Shown in pieces: positions 46,901 to 56,162 of a stretch of DNA of 64,000 nt. A program made the translations under genes and the position numbers. Source of the DNA: Macrocystis pyrifera. Its lineage: Eukaryota; Sar; Phaeophyceae; Laminariales; Laminariaceae. The notes under the pieces were generated by a model that had not been told where the DNA came from, searched no databases, and worked only from the letters and a program-made list of their open reading frames with translations. The stretch is from NCBI GenBank assembly GCA_031763025.1, contig JASSKH010000025.1:2666001-2730000 (forward strand). Reading direction: 5' to 3'. Every line of letters starts with the position of its first letter. Within the stretch, counting starts at the first letter, position 1.

Positions 46901-49220
46901 TGGTGGGGAGGAGCAGGGAGAAGAACGTGCTTGGTGACTCCGCATCTGAGTCTACAGTCACACGACTACGGCCATGCATGACATTCGTGCCCCTCATACG
47001 ACCAAGTCCATGCATGATGTCGAGTACCCCCCCCCCCCCCCCGCCCTCCTCGTTCGGCCACTGTTCCCCCCCCCCCAGGTGGTGCTTGTGTACTTCGAGG
47101 ACGACGAGGACGCCGAGGGCAAGACCTGCTACCGCCGCGTGCCCGTGGAACACATTATCCTTGACGAGTCCAGCCGGGTAGGAGGCAAGGGTGGGGGTGG
47201 GGGTGGAGGTGGCGGTGGAAGCGGCAGTGGTCGCGGCAAGGTGAGATGGAGGAACGGGTTACGCTTTTTGGTGTCTGAAGTAAAACCTGTCCGGTATTAC
47301 GCTTTTTTGACACATTATCTATGTGTGTTGAAGCTCATTGGTGTAAGTTGGACCGCATTTTTATCAGGTTGCACCGCATGTAATTGGGTAACGCATCTAC
47401 CAGAGGTGTCGAAGCTCATTGGTTTAGGTTGCGCTGCATTTGGATCAGGTCGCACCGCATGTAGTTGTGTAGGCGTTTCTGCCAGATAATGACGACTTCA
47501 GTTCTCGGTTGGATATCGACCTCCCTCAGTTCTTCGTCCGCCTCCCCTGAGATTGCGGCCTTGCTTCGTCTACCTTTCCTTGGCTGCAACGTCTAGCTCG
47601 ACAGTGTTGATGTTTGTTATTGGTGTAGCTGTTGACGTTGTTGTTGTTGCTTCTGTCGTCATCGTTTTGGTTGTTTTGGGACATTTGTTTAACGCCACGG
47701 GGAATCTTACCCACCCCTCTCACCCCCCCTCCCCTTAAAATGTCTCCTAGGGTGGTGGAAGCAACTTCTCTGGCTATTCTCGGTCTACGGGGGGCGGACG
47801 TTCTCGATCGACTTCTCCGCGTGTGCGCGGCGGCAGCGGAAGCGGTGGTGGTGGTGGTGGCGGGGGAGGGGGCGGGGCCGGGGGGGGCGGGTATGGTGGG
47901 GGTGGAGCCGCTGGGAGTTACCACAGGGGAGGTGCTCCGCTGGCGGCGTCGAGGGCGTCTGGGGGGGGGAGTGCTAGCGGCGGTGGCGGCGGCGGCAGCG
48001 GGCGGTCTGGAGGAAAGGAGCAGGTGATTGGGTGTGAGACATGGGTGGGATGGGGGTGTGGGTTTAGAGTGGGTACGTTCATGTCCATTTTTACTACCTT
48101 TTTTTATACATATATCAAGTACGTCTTACACGAACATTTATGTTTTCCTTTTTCTACTTTTACGTTTTCACCCTTTTCCCAGCTATTTGTTAATTTTCAT
48201 TTGTTCTTGTACATCTCCCCCCCACTCCCCGCTTGGTACAAGCTGTGCCTTCCTGGTCGATGAATACCCGACGTGCTCCGTCCCGGCATTGTAGAAATGT
48301 GGGGGTCTATGGTCATATGACTATGGCCATGTATGATAACGAGTACACCCCTACCCCCCCCTGCGCCCCCAGCCCGTGATTTTCTTCTTCGTTTTCGTTC
48401 TGTGTCGTTTCGTTTTATTTTATTTCTGTTTTTTTTTTTTGCAGGGCAAGAAGGCTGGAACGACGTACGCGGACATGATCGCCCACGCCCTCGGCAGGGT
48501 GGAGGGGGGCAGAGGAGCGTTCACGGAGATCTGCGACATCATTGAGGCCCAGTTCACGGACGTCCTTAACTGGAAGCTTGAGAGGTGGCTTGAGAAGTTT
48601 TTTTTTTTTTATAGAATGGAATTGATTGAATCAAGTTTGTTTTTCTCGCAGTCAGTTGTTTTAGTTGTTGGCGGCTGTATTTTTGTTGTTTGCGTTGGTG
48701 TTGTTGGTGGTGTTGCCTTTGCTGCTGCTGGTGGTGTTGTTGCAGCTGTTACTGTTGCTCGTTGTGGTGGTGTTGCTGTTGCTTGCTGCTGTTGCTGTTG
48801 CGGTTGCTGTTGCGGTTGCGGTTGTTGCTGCTGCTGCTGCTGCTGCCGTCGCTGTTGCTGCTGCTGCGGTCGTTATCGTTGGTGTTGTTGGTGTTGCTGT
48901 TGGTGTTGGTGTTGCTGGGGTGTTGTTGTTGGTGTTGCTGGTAGTGTTGTTGTTGGTGTTGCTGGTGGTGGTAGTGTTGCTGTTGCTGTTGCTGTTGCTG
49001 CTCCTGTCGCTGTTGCTGTTGCTGCTGCTGTCATTGTTGCTGCTGTTGTTGCCGTTGTTGTTGCTGTTGAGGTTGCTGTTGCTGTTGCTGCTAGTGTTGC
49101 TGTTGCTGCTATTACGGGGGTCCGTAGTTAACGGGACCAAATTTTGTTAGTAAAAATAGGCAAATATATAAGGTTTTTATGTACATCATAGGTCCTGTTA
49201 ACTATGGACCCCCGTAATAG

Positions 49221-49257
<37 letters not shown>

Positions 49258-49512
49258 ATTGACGTTGCTGTTGCTGCTGTTGTTGCTGTTGCTGTTGCTG
49301 TTGACGTTGCTGTTGGTGGTGGTGGCGATGGCGTTTTCGTGTTGTTGTTTTTTCTCGTATTTTGTGGCTGTTGTTGCTGCTGTTGTAACGCTAACGTTAG
49401 ACCGCCGTGCTACGCCCCCCCCCACACCCTCCTGCTCCCCACTCACCAGTGACATCCGCAAGACGCCCGTGTGGAAGTCTTCCGTCAGAAAAATTCTCTT
49501 TTCCAACAGCCG
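32876..49512 (+). CDS. SAP30 - SGF29 tandem Tudor - winged-helix fusion protein (multi-exon)
   Basis: Ten exons: 32,876-32,977; 33,884-33,972; 43,958-44,505; 44,899-44,979; 45,974-46,069; 46,315-46,407; 47,079-47,240; 47,751-48,023; 48,445-48,584; 49,450-49,512. Every junction has GT-AG and compatible phase, giving about 548 residues. Domains: SAP30-type Sin3-binding motif at about 26-85; basic patch RKRKR and a Ser/Gly-rich region; SGF29-type tandem Tudor at about 247-380; Gly/Ser/Arg-rich linker; forkhead-like winged helix from about 485. Known roles: SAP30 anchors Sin3-HDAC complexes, and SGF29 reads H3K4me2/3 for SAGA. Predicted nuclear chromatin adaptor. One extra C at 44,112-44,124 breaks the frame. 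The C-terminal exon is not identified. An in-frame upstream ATG at 32,717 exists, but the intervening CTG-repeat stretch looks like 5' UTR. Confidence 0.75.
33884..33972 (+). CDS. Exon 2: core of the SAP30-type Sin3-binding domain
   Basis: Acceptor TTTTGTAG, donor AG/GTAAAA in phase 2. It reads RKTLLTYMAHHDLHVRPDST, then HEELAIAAA. It matches tLrrYrkhykl.....s...L..av of SAP30 proteins. The final AG is completed by the first base of the exon 10 kb downstream. Confidence 0.8.
34487..34571. mobile_element. MITE family 2
   Basis: GTACCACCCTGACCGGAAAT to ATTTCCGCCCAGAGTGGTAC, a good inverted repeat. Confidence 0.7.
34989..35704. mobile_element. Harbinger-like non-autonomous element (716 bp, TTA target site)
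   Basis: Terminal inverted repeats of about 40 bp: GGCCGTTTCCTATGCGGTTC at the left and GAACCGCATAGGAAACGGCC at the right, flanked by TTA on both sides. TTA duplications are typical of PIF/Harbinger. No transposase. The interior has a CTG run and an 80 bp palindrome at about 35,513-35,600 (CCGACGACTTGGGTCATCGG). Confidence 0.8.
36274..36378. mobile_element. MITE family 1 nested in a related TAATCAG-variant element
   Basis: TTACGGGGGTCCATAG to ACTATGAACCCCCGTAA. It interrupts a variant element whose halves lie at about 36,206-36,272 (CTATAGTAATCAGAACC) and 36,380-36,410 (TTTGGTCCTGATAACTATG). Another variant half follows at 36,420-36,515. Confidence 0.8.
37555..37765 (+). repeat. Dispersed repeat, copy 1
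   Basis: Shares CTCCACACCTCACCCGA, GACTGGCATTCCGACGATTT and GCGGAAATGTGCTACCTCT with 62,495-62,710. Interspersed element of unknown class. Confidence 0.7.
38192..38295. mobile_element. MITE family 1
   Basis: GTACGGGGGACCATAG to CTATGGTCCCCTGTAA; in intron 2 of the chromatin gene. Confidence 0.85.
39975..41680. repeat. Long inverted repeat, about 0.83 kb arms
   Basis: The left arm from about 39,975 to 40,805 is the diverged reverse complement of 40,815 to about 41,680. Matching landmarks: CACCTCTCGGTCCGCT at 40,061 versus AGCGGACCGAGAGGTG near 41,568; GTGGACCACGAGACT versus CTCGTGGTCCACATCC; GCCGGCATCAACTGCATCAG against the central GTTGATGCAGG. The arms carry related but frameshifted coding-like fragments (WHAVRS, FFACLT, FRLLD). 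Arms differ by substitutions and small indels. Confidence 0.8.
41930..42460 (+). repeat. Minisatellite, unit about 26 bp (TTCAGATTTCCTATGGGATC)
   Basis: Degenerate units of the form TCCGGCTTCAGATTTCCTATGGGATC. A second block of the same family is at 42,845-43,215. Confidence 0.9.
42845..43215 (+). repeat. Minisatellite, second block
   Basis: Same 26 bp unit as 41,930-42,460, separated by about 385 bp of unrelated sequence that may be an insertion. Confidence 0.9.
43958..44505 (+). CDS. Exon 3: end of SAP30 domain, nuclear-signal-like patch, Ser/Gly-rich linker
   Basis: The ACAACAG acceptor gives Arg across the junction, then HFAAWRVNEESIMRSFCAGI. HF....v.E..vi..F is the closing signature of SAP30 domains. 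RKRKRLDTLD is a candidate nuclear localisation signal. At a C13 run (44,112-44,124) the frame shifts by one. Beyond it the plus-one frame is open (Ser/Gly-rich, then QHQLALAAQMVAKFRSSK) to a CAG/GTGTGT donor in phase 0. With 12 C the whole exon would be one open frame. Confidence 0.75.
44899..44979 (+). CDS. Exon 4: start of the first Tudor repeat
   Basis: TTCACAG acceptor and AGG/GTGAGG donor; 27 residues, VAAFAPRPEEPNAWILARVV then REKSNGR. This is the opening strand pair of SGF29 Tudor 1 (GdkVAA....e..WILaeVv). Confidence 0.85.
45387..45491. mobile_element. MITE family 1
   Basis: TTACGGGGGACCATAG to CTAGGATCCCCCATAA; first of a pair 14 bp apart in intron 4 of the chromatin gene. Confidence 0.85.
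45506..45610. mobile_element. MITE family 1
   Basis: TTACGGGGGACCATAG to CTAGGGTCCCCCGTAA; nearly identical to and in the same orientation as the preceding copy, so probably a local duplication. Confidence 0.85.
45805..45894. mobile_element. MITE family 2
   Basis: GGTTCCTGGACGGAAATATA to CGCCGTCCATAGTGGTATAC, diverged. A further half element lies at about 26,768 (GTACCACTCTGGGCGGAAAT). Confidence 0.6.
45974..46069 (+). CDS. Exon 5: end of the first Tudor repeat
   Basis: CGGCAG acceptor and AAG/GTGAGG donor; 32 residues, phase 0. VELHDEDDASHVFEL is the acidic Y.V.D.D strand; in SGF29 acidic residues here contact the N-terminus of histone H3. HLEDFSSELRK leads to repeat 2. Confidence 0.85.
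46315..46407 (+). CDS. Exon 6: first half of the second Tudor repeat
   Basis: CCTTCAG acceptor, AAG/GTAAGC donor, 31 residues. HDRVLAVFPDTTMFYGATIA matches V.AlyPqTT.FY.A.v. The Phe of AVFP and the Tyr of FYG occupy two positions of the methyl-lysine cage of SGF29. Confidence 0.9.
47079..47240 (+). CDS. Exon 7: second half of the second Tudor repeat
   Basis: Poly-C then CAG acceptor; AAG/GTGAGA donor; 54 residues. VVLVYFEDDEDAEGKTCYRR, then VPVEHIILDE, is the closing half of the SGF29 C-terminal domain. Phe and Asp of YFEDD match the third cage aromatic and an H3-contacting Asp of SGF29. A Gly/Ser run ends the exon. Confidence 0.9.
47751..48023 (+). CDS. Exon 8: Gly/Ser/Arg-rich linker
   Basis: CTCCTAG acceptor, CAG/GTGATT donor, 91 residues with no stop, phase 0 on both sides. 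It reads GGGSNFSGYSRSTGGGRSRS, then long glycine runs. Disordered linker between Tudor and winged helix; RS/RGG-like composition could bind nucleic acid. Confidence 0.75.
48445..48584 (+). CDS. Exon 9: first half of a forkhead-like winged helix
   Basis: T-rich tract and GCAG acceptor; ends AG/GTGGCT in phase 2. TTYADMIAHALGRVEGGRGA, then FTEICDIIEAQF, has the helix 1-helix 2 layout of forkhead domains (sYa.lI..Ai.....ltl.eIy..i...f). Linker-histone H15 domains are a less good alternative. Confidence 0.7.
48660..49330 (+). repeat. GTTGCT/GTTGGT repeats in intron 9
   Basis: Imperfect tri- and hexanucleotide repeats, interrupted by the MITE at 49,112. They yield long meaningless frames on both strands. 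Confidence 0.9.
49112..49217. mobile_element. MITE family 1 in intron 9 of the chromatin gene
   Basis: TTACGGGGGTCCGTAG to CTATGGACCCCCGTAA, flanked by TA on both sides and inserted into a GTTGCT repeat tract. Confidence 0.85.
49450..49512 (+). CDS. Exon 10: recognition-helix part of the winged helix
   Basis: CACCAG acceptor; the first base completes AGT (Ser). It reads DIRKTPVWKSSVRKILFSNS and ends in CG before GTAAGT. W-x-S-S-V-R-x-x-L parallels the forkhead helix 3 signature W.nSvRhnLs. The wing residues must lie in a later exon. Three acceptors keep phase (49,569; 54,336; 55,648), none with convincing similarity. Confidence 0.7.
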
Positions 49513-49702
49513 GTAAGTGGCGTCATTGCGCGTGACGTGTGATAAGACGAGACAATTTTTAATTCCAGTGAAATACTGCACTCCGATAGTGTACCAAGTA
49601 CCGGTATTTCTTATTGATGATGTTTTTTATGGTTCGTCCGTGTTGCTGCCCCACGTGTTCCTGTTCGTTTCGCCCACCTTCTCCTTCTCCATCTTGCTTC
49701 TT

Positions 49703-49780
49703 TCTGTCTGTCTGTGTGTCTGTCTTTTTGCCTGTCTGCCTGTCTGCCTGTCTGCCTATCTGTCTGCCTATCTGTCTGCC

Positions 49781-49831
<51 letters not shown>

Positions 49832-49910
49832 ATGTCTGCCTGTCTGTATGTATGTCTGCCTATCTGTTTGTCTGTCTGCCCGCCTGTCTGTTTATCTGTC
49901 TGTCTCGCCG
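49703..49910 (+). repeat. (CTGT)n microsatellite
   Basis: About 200 bp of CTGT/CTGC units. Confidence 0.95.
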
Positions 49911-50749
49911 ACGCAAACCATCGCCACCGCTCACATGATCACATGACCGGGCAAATGGCCGATGCTATGGCGATGGCAACAACGACAACGACGACATCGG
50001 CAACGGAAGGTTCGCGCACTGCTCCACTACTCCCGAGCGGGGTCACGTCTTCACCATGGCCAGATGAATCATCAGCTGGTGATCATGGCGATGACGGTGG
50101 TGGTGGTGATGGTGGTGGTTGTGGTGGTGGCGGGGGTAATGGCCAGGTCGATTGAGATGGTGATCTTTATGCTGACAGTGATGGTGGTGGTGGTGGTGGG
50201 TCAGGGCGATGCTGACCAGGATGATGAAGAAGCTGAAGATGAGGATGGCGGGGATGCTGATGATGATGATGATGGCCGTGGCGGTGGTGGTGACGATGAA
50301 GATGTTGGTGAGGATGGCGATCGAGGAGATTGCGAGGATGGCGATGACGAAGGAGGACCACGAGGAGGAGGGTGGTGACGGTGATGACCGAGCACAGCTT
50401 CAAATATAAACAGATTGCTTCTGGTGGTAGTTCTGCTGCTGTTGCTGCCGCTGCTGTTTTGTTTTGTTTGGTGCGAAAATTTAAAAGCCCCAATCCGGTG
50501 TGACACTGCGTGCTGCTGAAATAGCGCTGGGTGAGAAGAACCGGGGGGAGGGGTGGGGGCAGGGTTCACGGTGCCAGGAGTTCTCCCGCCTGTGGTTTTC
50601 TCCTCCAAACCCTGTCGGAGATACACGGCAAACCGCGTGTTCGAAGATACGAACCCCCCTTGCTGTAAGACGGATGATTTTTTTGGAACTCGTCCTTGCT
50701 TCTGGGACAAATCGAAAAATTTCGACGTTTTTTCGTGCTAGTTAGGGAG

Positions 50750-50950
50750 AACTGAATATTCAAATTTGTCCTCACTTTCTGGACGAATCGAATATTCGTT
50801 TTCTGGCACTCAAAATTATCCTTTTAGTGGGATAAACCGAACATTCGAAACTACCCTTGCTTATGTTTGGGACGAATCGAATATTCGAAACTGTCCTTAC
50901 GTACGTTCGGGACGAATCAAAGATTCGAACCTGTCCCAAAGTACAGTTGG
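50750..50950 (+). repeat. Short tandem repeat with TCGAATATTCGA palindrome
   Basis: Units of about 50 bp containing GGGACGAATCGAATATTCGA and CTGTCCTTACGTA; four degenerate copies. Confidence 0.7.
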
Positions 50951-52734
50951 GACGCCCAGGAAAGGAGGGTGGGGGTGGGGAGGCAGCGGTGCGTGTGGCG
51001 CGCGTGCAGCCGTTCCACTTATCATTCTCTCCACCAAACCTGATCGTCGCCAGAATGGAAACTGTGTTGCTTGTGGGGCACTGTGGAAGCGCTGGGGAGG
51101 GGAGGGGGAGCGTGTCGGATGTTGTACCATTATGGTCTATTTACGTCGGCGTGTCAGAGCAAACGTCACGGATAGAGAGAGCCCTCCTGAGATAGGGGGG
51201 GGAAGGGGCACGCGCACGTACAGTACTTTGGTCTTCGGCTCAGTGCCTGTGCGGTTGATGGGGCGGAGGAGAGAGATATAGGGGGGGGGGGGGGGGGGGG
51301 GGGGGGTGATTTTGTCTTGGTGTGCAGGTGTTTATACCCGCCCAAAATGTTCACTTCAGTCCCCCTTCGCTTCACTTGCACTTTTTTCTTTAACTTCACT
51401 TTTGCTTCAGCTCACGTTGCATCGGTTTTACGCGCGTGGTTTTCCAAGTTTTTATGGGTTGGATTGCAGAATGGGGGTGGTCGAGAATGTCACCCCTTTC
51501 TTTTGTTTTTTTACTGTTAAAACGCTTTTACTCTTACTTAATTCCGAGTACGTACAGAACGTACGTAAGGCTGTCCCTCTTTACTTACTTCCAAGTCCGT
51601 ACAATACGTACGTATGGTTGTCCCCCATACTTGGGTGCAGTGCCGTTAAGTTGTTAGAATAGGAGGGAGGATGGGAGAAGGGAGGGGGGGGGGTAGTATA
51701 TGAGGGGGGGGGGGAGGAGAAAGAGGGGGGAAGGGAGGGGAGGAGGACCCGAGGGGGGCAGGGAGGAGGAGGACGAGGAGGAGGACGATGAGGGGCAGAA
51801 GGGGGGGCGGAGTGGTTGACCAAACGGGTAAGACTTGGCGAGATCTGCAGGTTTTCGGGATCATTTTCGCCTCCTGCTACTAATTCAATATTTTGTCTAC
51901 TACTTCTGACTCGAGTATGTGGAAATGTTGATGTACCAGTAGGTATACTTAGGCATACGCGTAAGGATTCTGCGCGGAAGGCAGGACACCCTCCCGGCCC
52001 GACCCTCTCCTCCGCCAACTTCCGTGGTTGACACATTACCTATGGTAGCGTATTGGGGTTCTATAAAAGTTTGGGCGTACGTTAGTCGGGGTTGCGGGGG
52101 GGGGGGGGGGGGAGGGGGGCAGGAAAGGAAAGGACGTTAGTCACGGCCACGGCCTGCTGAACAGCCGGCTGCGGGTATTGGAGTTCTAAAAGAGTTTCGG
52201 ACGTACTTTCCTCGAAAAGAAGAGGTTGGGAGTGGGTGGGAGGAAGGCGCTGAGTGGGGGGGGGGGCTGGCGTTGCTCATGGTCGCAGGCAGCTAGCTCA
52301 ATAGCTGGTGCTGCGTGAGGCTGTGTGTAGTGTCAACCTTTCGGAGCTGCACCCCCGTTTGAGGGAATAAAATCCTCGGGTTAACCGCGGGATCTATTTT
52401 GTTTTTCTAAGCATAGGGGTAAGCATAGGGGTTGAGGTCTCTTTGGTTGCTCAAGAGTCTGCTCGTGACCTCCACGCCCACCTCGAGTAGTGGTGGGTGG
52501 CCGCCAACCCCCCCTCCCCTTGCCCCCCCCTCCGTATCCATTCGCTGGTCCCCATAGGGTTGTAAATACACTTCGGATGACAGAGGTATTGCCTCCACCG
52601 CCCCCCACCCCACTCCCAAGCATCTCTTGGTGGAGTGATGCCTACCCCCTGCTCCCCTGTCGCCTTGTTCGACGATCGGGGGTTTTCGACACGCACCTAA
52701 GGGCGTTGAACGGGATGGCGAACGGAGTGTGAGG

Positions 52735-53395
52735 TGGGGGAAGCATAATTTGGGGATGGAATGTCGAACAAGGGATATCGGGGATGATATATCGGAGATG
52801 GGATAATCGGGGATGAGATATTGAGGGTGGCATGTCGGGAGTGGGATGCCGGGGTTAGAATACCGGGGTTGAGATTCCGGGGATGGGGTGTCGAGAATGG
52901 GATATATCGGGAGTGAGACTATGCGAGTGTTATATCGGGGACGGGATATATCGAGATTGGGACATCGGGGGATTTCGGGAATGGGATGTCGAGAAGGGGG
53001 CATATCGGGGATGAAATAACGGCGGTGATATATAAGGGACAATGTGTCGAGAAAGGGATATATCGGGTGTGAGCTATCGACGGTGAGATATCGGGATTGG
53101 GATATATCAGGATATCGGGGATGAAATATCTAAAATGGGATACACCGGTATCAGGGATACAGTAACGGACGTAATATATCGGGGGTAGGATATCGGACTA
53201 GGGATATCCGGGACAAGGATATCGGGGGTGATATGTTGGGGGTGAATATATCGGGAATGAAATATTGAGATGTAATATTGAGGATGATATATTGCGGGCG
53301 GAATATTGGGGGTGGGGTATCGGGGCGGTCATATTGATGAAATAACGTTGGAAATGACATATTGGGGATGAAATATTGAGTATGATGTATTGGGA
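52735..53395 (+). repeat. Minisatellite GGGATATCGGGG
   Basis: About 660 bp of units resembling GATATCGGGGATGGGATATC. Confidence 0.9.
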
Positions 53396-54335
53396 ATGGG
53401 TAGTCTATAACTCGTTTTATTCCGGCGTTTCACGGAAAAGATGGCGCAAAATAAGATACCGGTGTAAGTAGGTCGGGCCCCTGGTTCGGCGGGGCGCGCG
53501 CCGTAGCTTTATGGAGGCTTTTTCCACGCAGGGGTTCTTCACTTCCATCTCCTACCCGGCTCTCCCTCCCCCCCCCACGCCTTTCTGCGCCTTTTAACGT
53601 ATGCTTGACGTTAATTTTTTTCAAGCAGCTTCGCTAATTGTTTTTGACGAACCGCTTCTTGACAGTGGCACAGACGTTTCGGGCAGTGCTTACGTCTGCG
53701 GCAACGGTCCATTCGCGCGTGGGTCAGCGAGTTTTGGAGATGAGAAGAGGAGGGGGAGGAGGAGGAGGACGGGTGAATAGAACACAGTAGTGCACGGGCG
53801 AAAAAGCCGATTGGGCTGTAGAACAGTTTTCGGTCGGTATGCCCTCCGGCACCCAACACGCCGCCCCGTGGGGTTTCACATCTATCTCCAGAAGGAGAGG
53901 GGGGGGGGGAGGAAGGGGTCGCTGTATCGAATTTATGGCTGGGGCGAGGTAATGGCCCTCGTGCTACTGCTGCTGTGAGTAGTACGTAGTAGTACTATTA
54001 ATAATAGTAATGGTGTTGATTTTGTTTTGACGATTCATGTTCTTGTCTTGACTTATCTTGCGTTGCTGTGGTGTGCTGTGTTGTGGTGTGGTGTGCTTTG
54101 CTGTGCCGTGCTGTGCCGTGCCGCGTGTGCCACCTAGTCTTATTTGTGCGTGTGCGTGTTTTTTTTTCTCTCTCTCGGCCTGCTGCTCGTGTAAAGCTGG
54201 CTGTTGTAGCTGGCAGGCTGGCGACCGTACTGAACTCAGTCAAGGCTTCCCGCATTTGCCTGCTTTTGGTTTTCGTTTTTGCTATTTATTGTCATTATTT
54301 TTTTTTGGTTTTTTGTTTTTCACGTCGCGGCCCAG

Positions 54336-54420
54336 GCAAGAAGCCGGAGGCAGTGTCTTCCCGTTGCTGCCTCAGCGGTTTGCGGAAGGGCGCACACGCC
54401 GCGCCGCCGACACTATCGCG
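54336..54420 (+). CDS. Possible exon after a strong polypyrimidine acceptor
   Basis: A long T-rich tract and CCCAG precede a GC-rich stretch. In one frame it reads GKKPEAVSSRCCLSGLRKGA. In the phase required by the 49,512 donor it reads QEAGGSVFPLLPQRFAEGRT. Either could be real; no homology seen, and no clear donor. Confidence 0.25.
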
Positions 54421-54962
54421 AACCAAACAACAACCACAAAGACAACCAACACCACCACCAACAGGAGGCGCTGTTCGCATTTTGTTTTTGCGACGCGCTC
54501 CCCCTGTCATTGCAGGGTGGTCGTGTCAAATGTTTGGTGATCCCTGAGGTCGACCCCTTTTGTTGTTGTTGTTGTTGCTGTTCTTCGGCATTATTGCCTG
54601 TCATAGTTGCCGGAAAAATGTGAAGTGTTAAATAGGGGGGTGCGGGAGTTGGTATTCGAGGGAGGGGGAGGGGGGGGGGGGGGGGGGGGGGGGGGTGATG
54701 GGAGGGGCAGGGCCGCCCAGAGGAAAAGGGAGCTCAGGCGAATCGCCGAATTTTGAAGGCATGAACGAGCGTGTTCGGGCAATGAATGCTGTCGTGCGGC
54801 GAGCGAACGGAGGAAAAAGGGATTACGCAGGCTGGAGGGAGGGGCGGAAGGTGTCGAATATACTGCCCCCGCTTTTGAGAGGGAGAAGGGAAGCACAACA
54901 CACAGTGCTTTTTCTTCATTTTTTTCCGACTCCGGCACACTCACAAACTATTCCTCAAGAAC

Positions 54963-55063
54963 AGAGTTAATCAGGACCAAGTATCTTCAATGAAAAAAAC
55001 TGTAGTATATAGTTTTTTGGGTATATGATGGGTCCTGATTACTGTTAATATGGTCCCCCGTAA
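54963..55063. mobile_element. Variant MITE (TAATCAGGACC type)
   Basis: Starts AGTTAATCAGGACCAAG and ends GGTCCTGATTACTG ... GGTCCCCCGTAA; the left terminus is worn. Confidence 0.6.
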
Positions 55064-55417
55064 GACATACATTCATGGCATACACTTCGGCCTTGTCAAT
55101 TGCTCCTGATCACAGCCTATGCATGTACGCTTGTTTGAAGGTGGGAGGGGGATGTCGGCTGGCCATGACTTCTTGAGTCGGGAAAACAGGGTACAGAGAA
55201 GGGGGTGTATCGATTGGTCATGACCGCAACGTGTGCCTGTGAGCAGGCGGGCGGAGCGGGGGAGGGAAACATCAGGTGGTCATGTGGCGACAGGGTGTAT
55301 CTGTAGGGCGCAAGGGGGGATTGGGAGGGGGGGTGAAGCAACTAACGGCAGGCCTCTGTAGGAATGAAACCTTTTTTTTTTAAGTCCACGGGGGAGGAGG
55401 GGGCTATTGGCAGCACG

Positions 55418-55490
55418 TCATGACGTCCATGTTCGTGTTTGATACCCCGCTCGCAGCGGAAGAGCCTATCTACGATCGTCTGGGAGATGG
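55418..55490 (+). CDS. Possible isolated exon downstream of the chromatin gene
   Basis: After GGCAG the frame reads HVMTSMFVFDTPLAAEEPIY, then DRLGDGL before GTGTTG. It has coding-like composition, in contrast to its surroundings. It may belong to the unidentified 3' part of the chromatin gene. No family recognised. Confidence 0.25.
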
Positions 55491-56162
55491 CTTGGTGTTG
55501 TTTGTAGTCTCAGTCGTATGTAAGGTTCTGCTGCTGTCATTTTTTGTTGTTGTACGAGTAGTATGCACTCGTAGTAGTTATATTCATGTTTTTCCTGCTT
55601 TAGTTGTTTCTCTCCTACGAAATCGTTTTTTCGTTCATTATTTCAGGAAAATTCGCACGAGTAGCGACGCAGGACCAGAAACAGGCAAGTGCGATGGGCC
55701 TCTGCTTGTAGTAGATAAATAGATGCTGGAAATGCGCGTTGTGTGTGCCCAGTTGGTGGGCGTTTTTGTGTGGCGCCGACGACCTTTTCTTGCTGATGCT
55801 GTGTGCGGTTGTTGGTGTTGTTACTGTTGTATTTTTGGGCGGCATCGCTTTGCGCCATTGGCTCTTTCCGCACCGAGAGCGCTTGGACCTCTAAGCAATG
55901 CGCGACTGGTGTGCATCTTCTCCCGGGAAGCAACGGATGGATGGTGATAATAGTAGCTACTACTACTAATAATCTTAGCATTTTTATATTCGGTGATTGT
56001 GATGGTGTCACGTACCAGTCAGTAGCTGTAAGGCGGTGCAATACGCTCCAGCATGATGAGATCACGTGACGTGTTACTAACGGAAGCGTCTCTGTAGATC
56101 GTATCAGGATGACGAGACAGGCAGCTACTACGTACTATGGGCGTGAGATCACGTGACGTGCT

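Larger units (their letters stand above)
50100..54300. other. Repeat-rich stretch without convincing gene
   Basis: GATGATGGTGG-type repeats (50.1-50.4 kb), G-rich tracts, palindromic short repeats and a minisatellite. No exon with splice support was recognised. Confidence 0.45.

Noticed and set aside
48660-49150. Long Val/Leu-, Cys- or Asn/Ser-rich frames
   Set aside because: GTTGCT microsatellite in an intron between two phase-matched exons.
49513-49620. Short intron at 49,513-49,568 ending the chromatin gene with REILHSDSVPSTGISY and a stop
   Set aside because: Phase fits, but a 56 nt intron would be far shorter than all others here and the winged helix would lack its wing. Left as one of three options.
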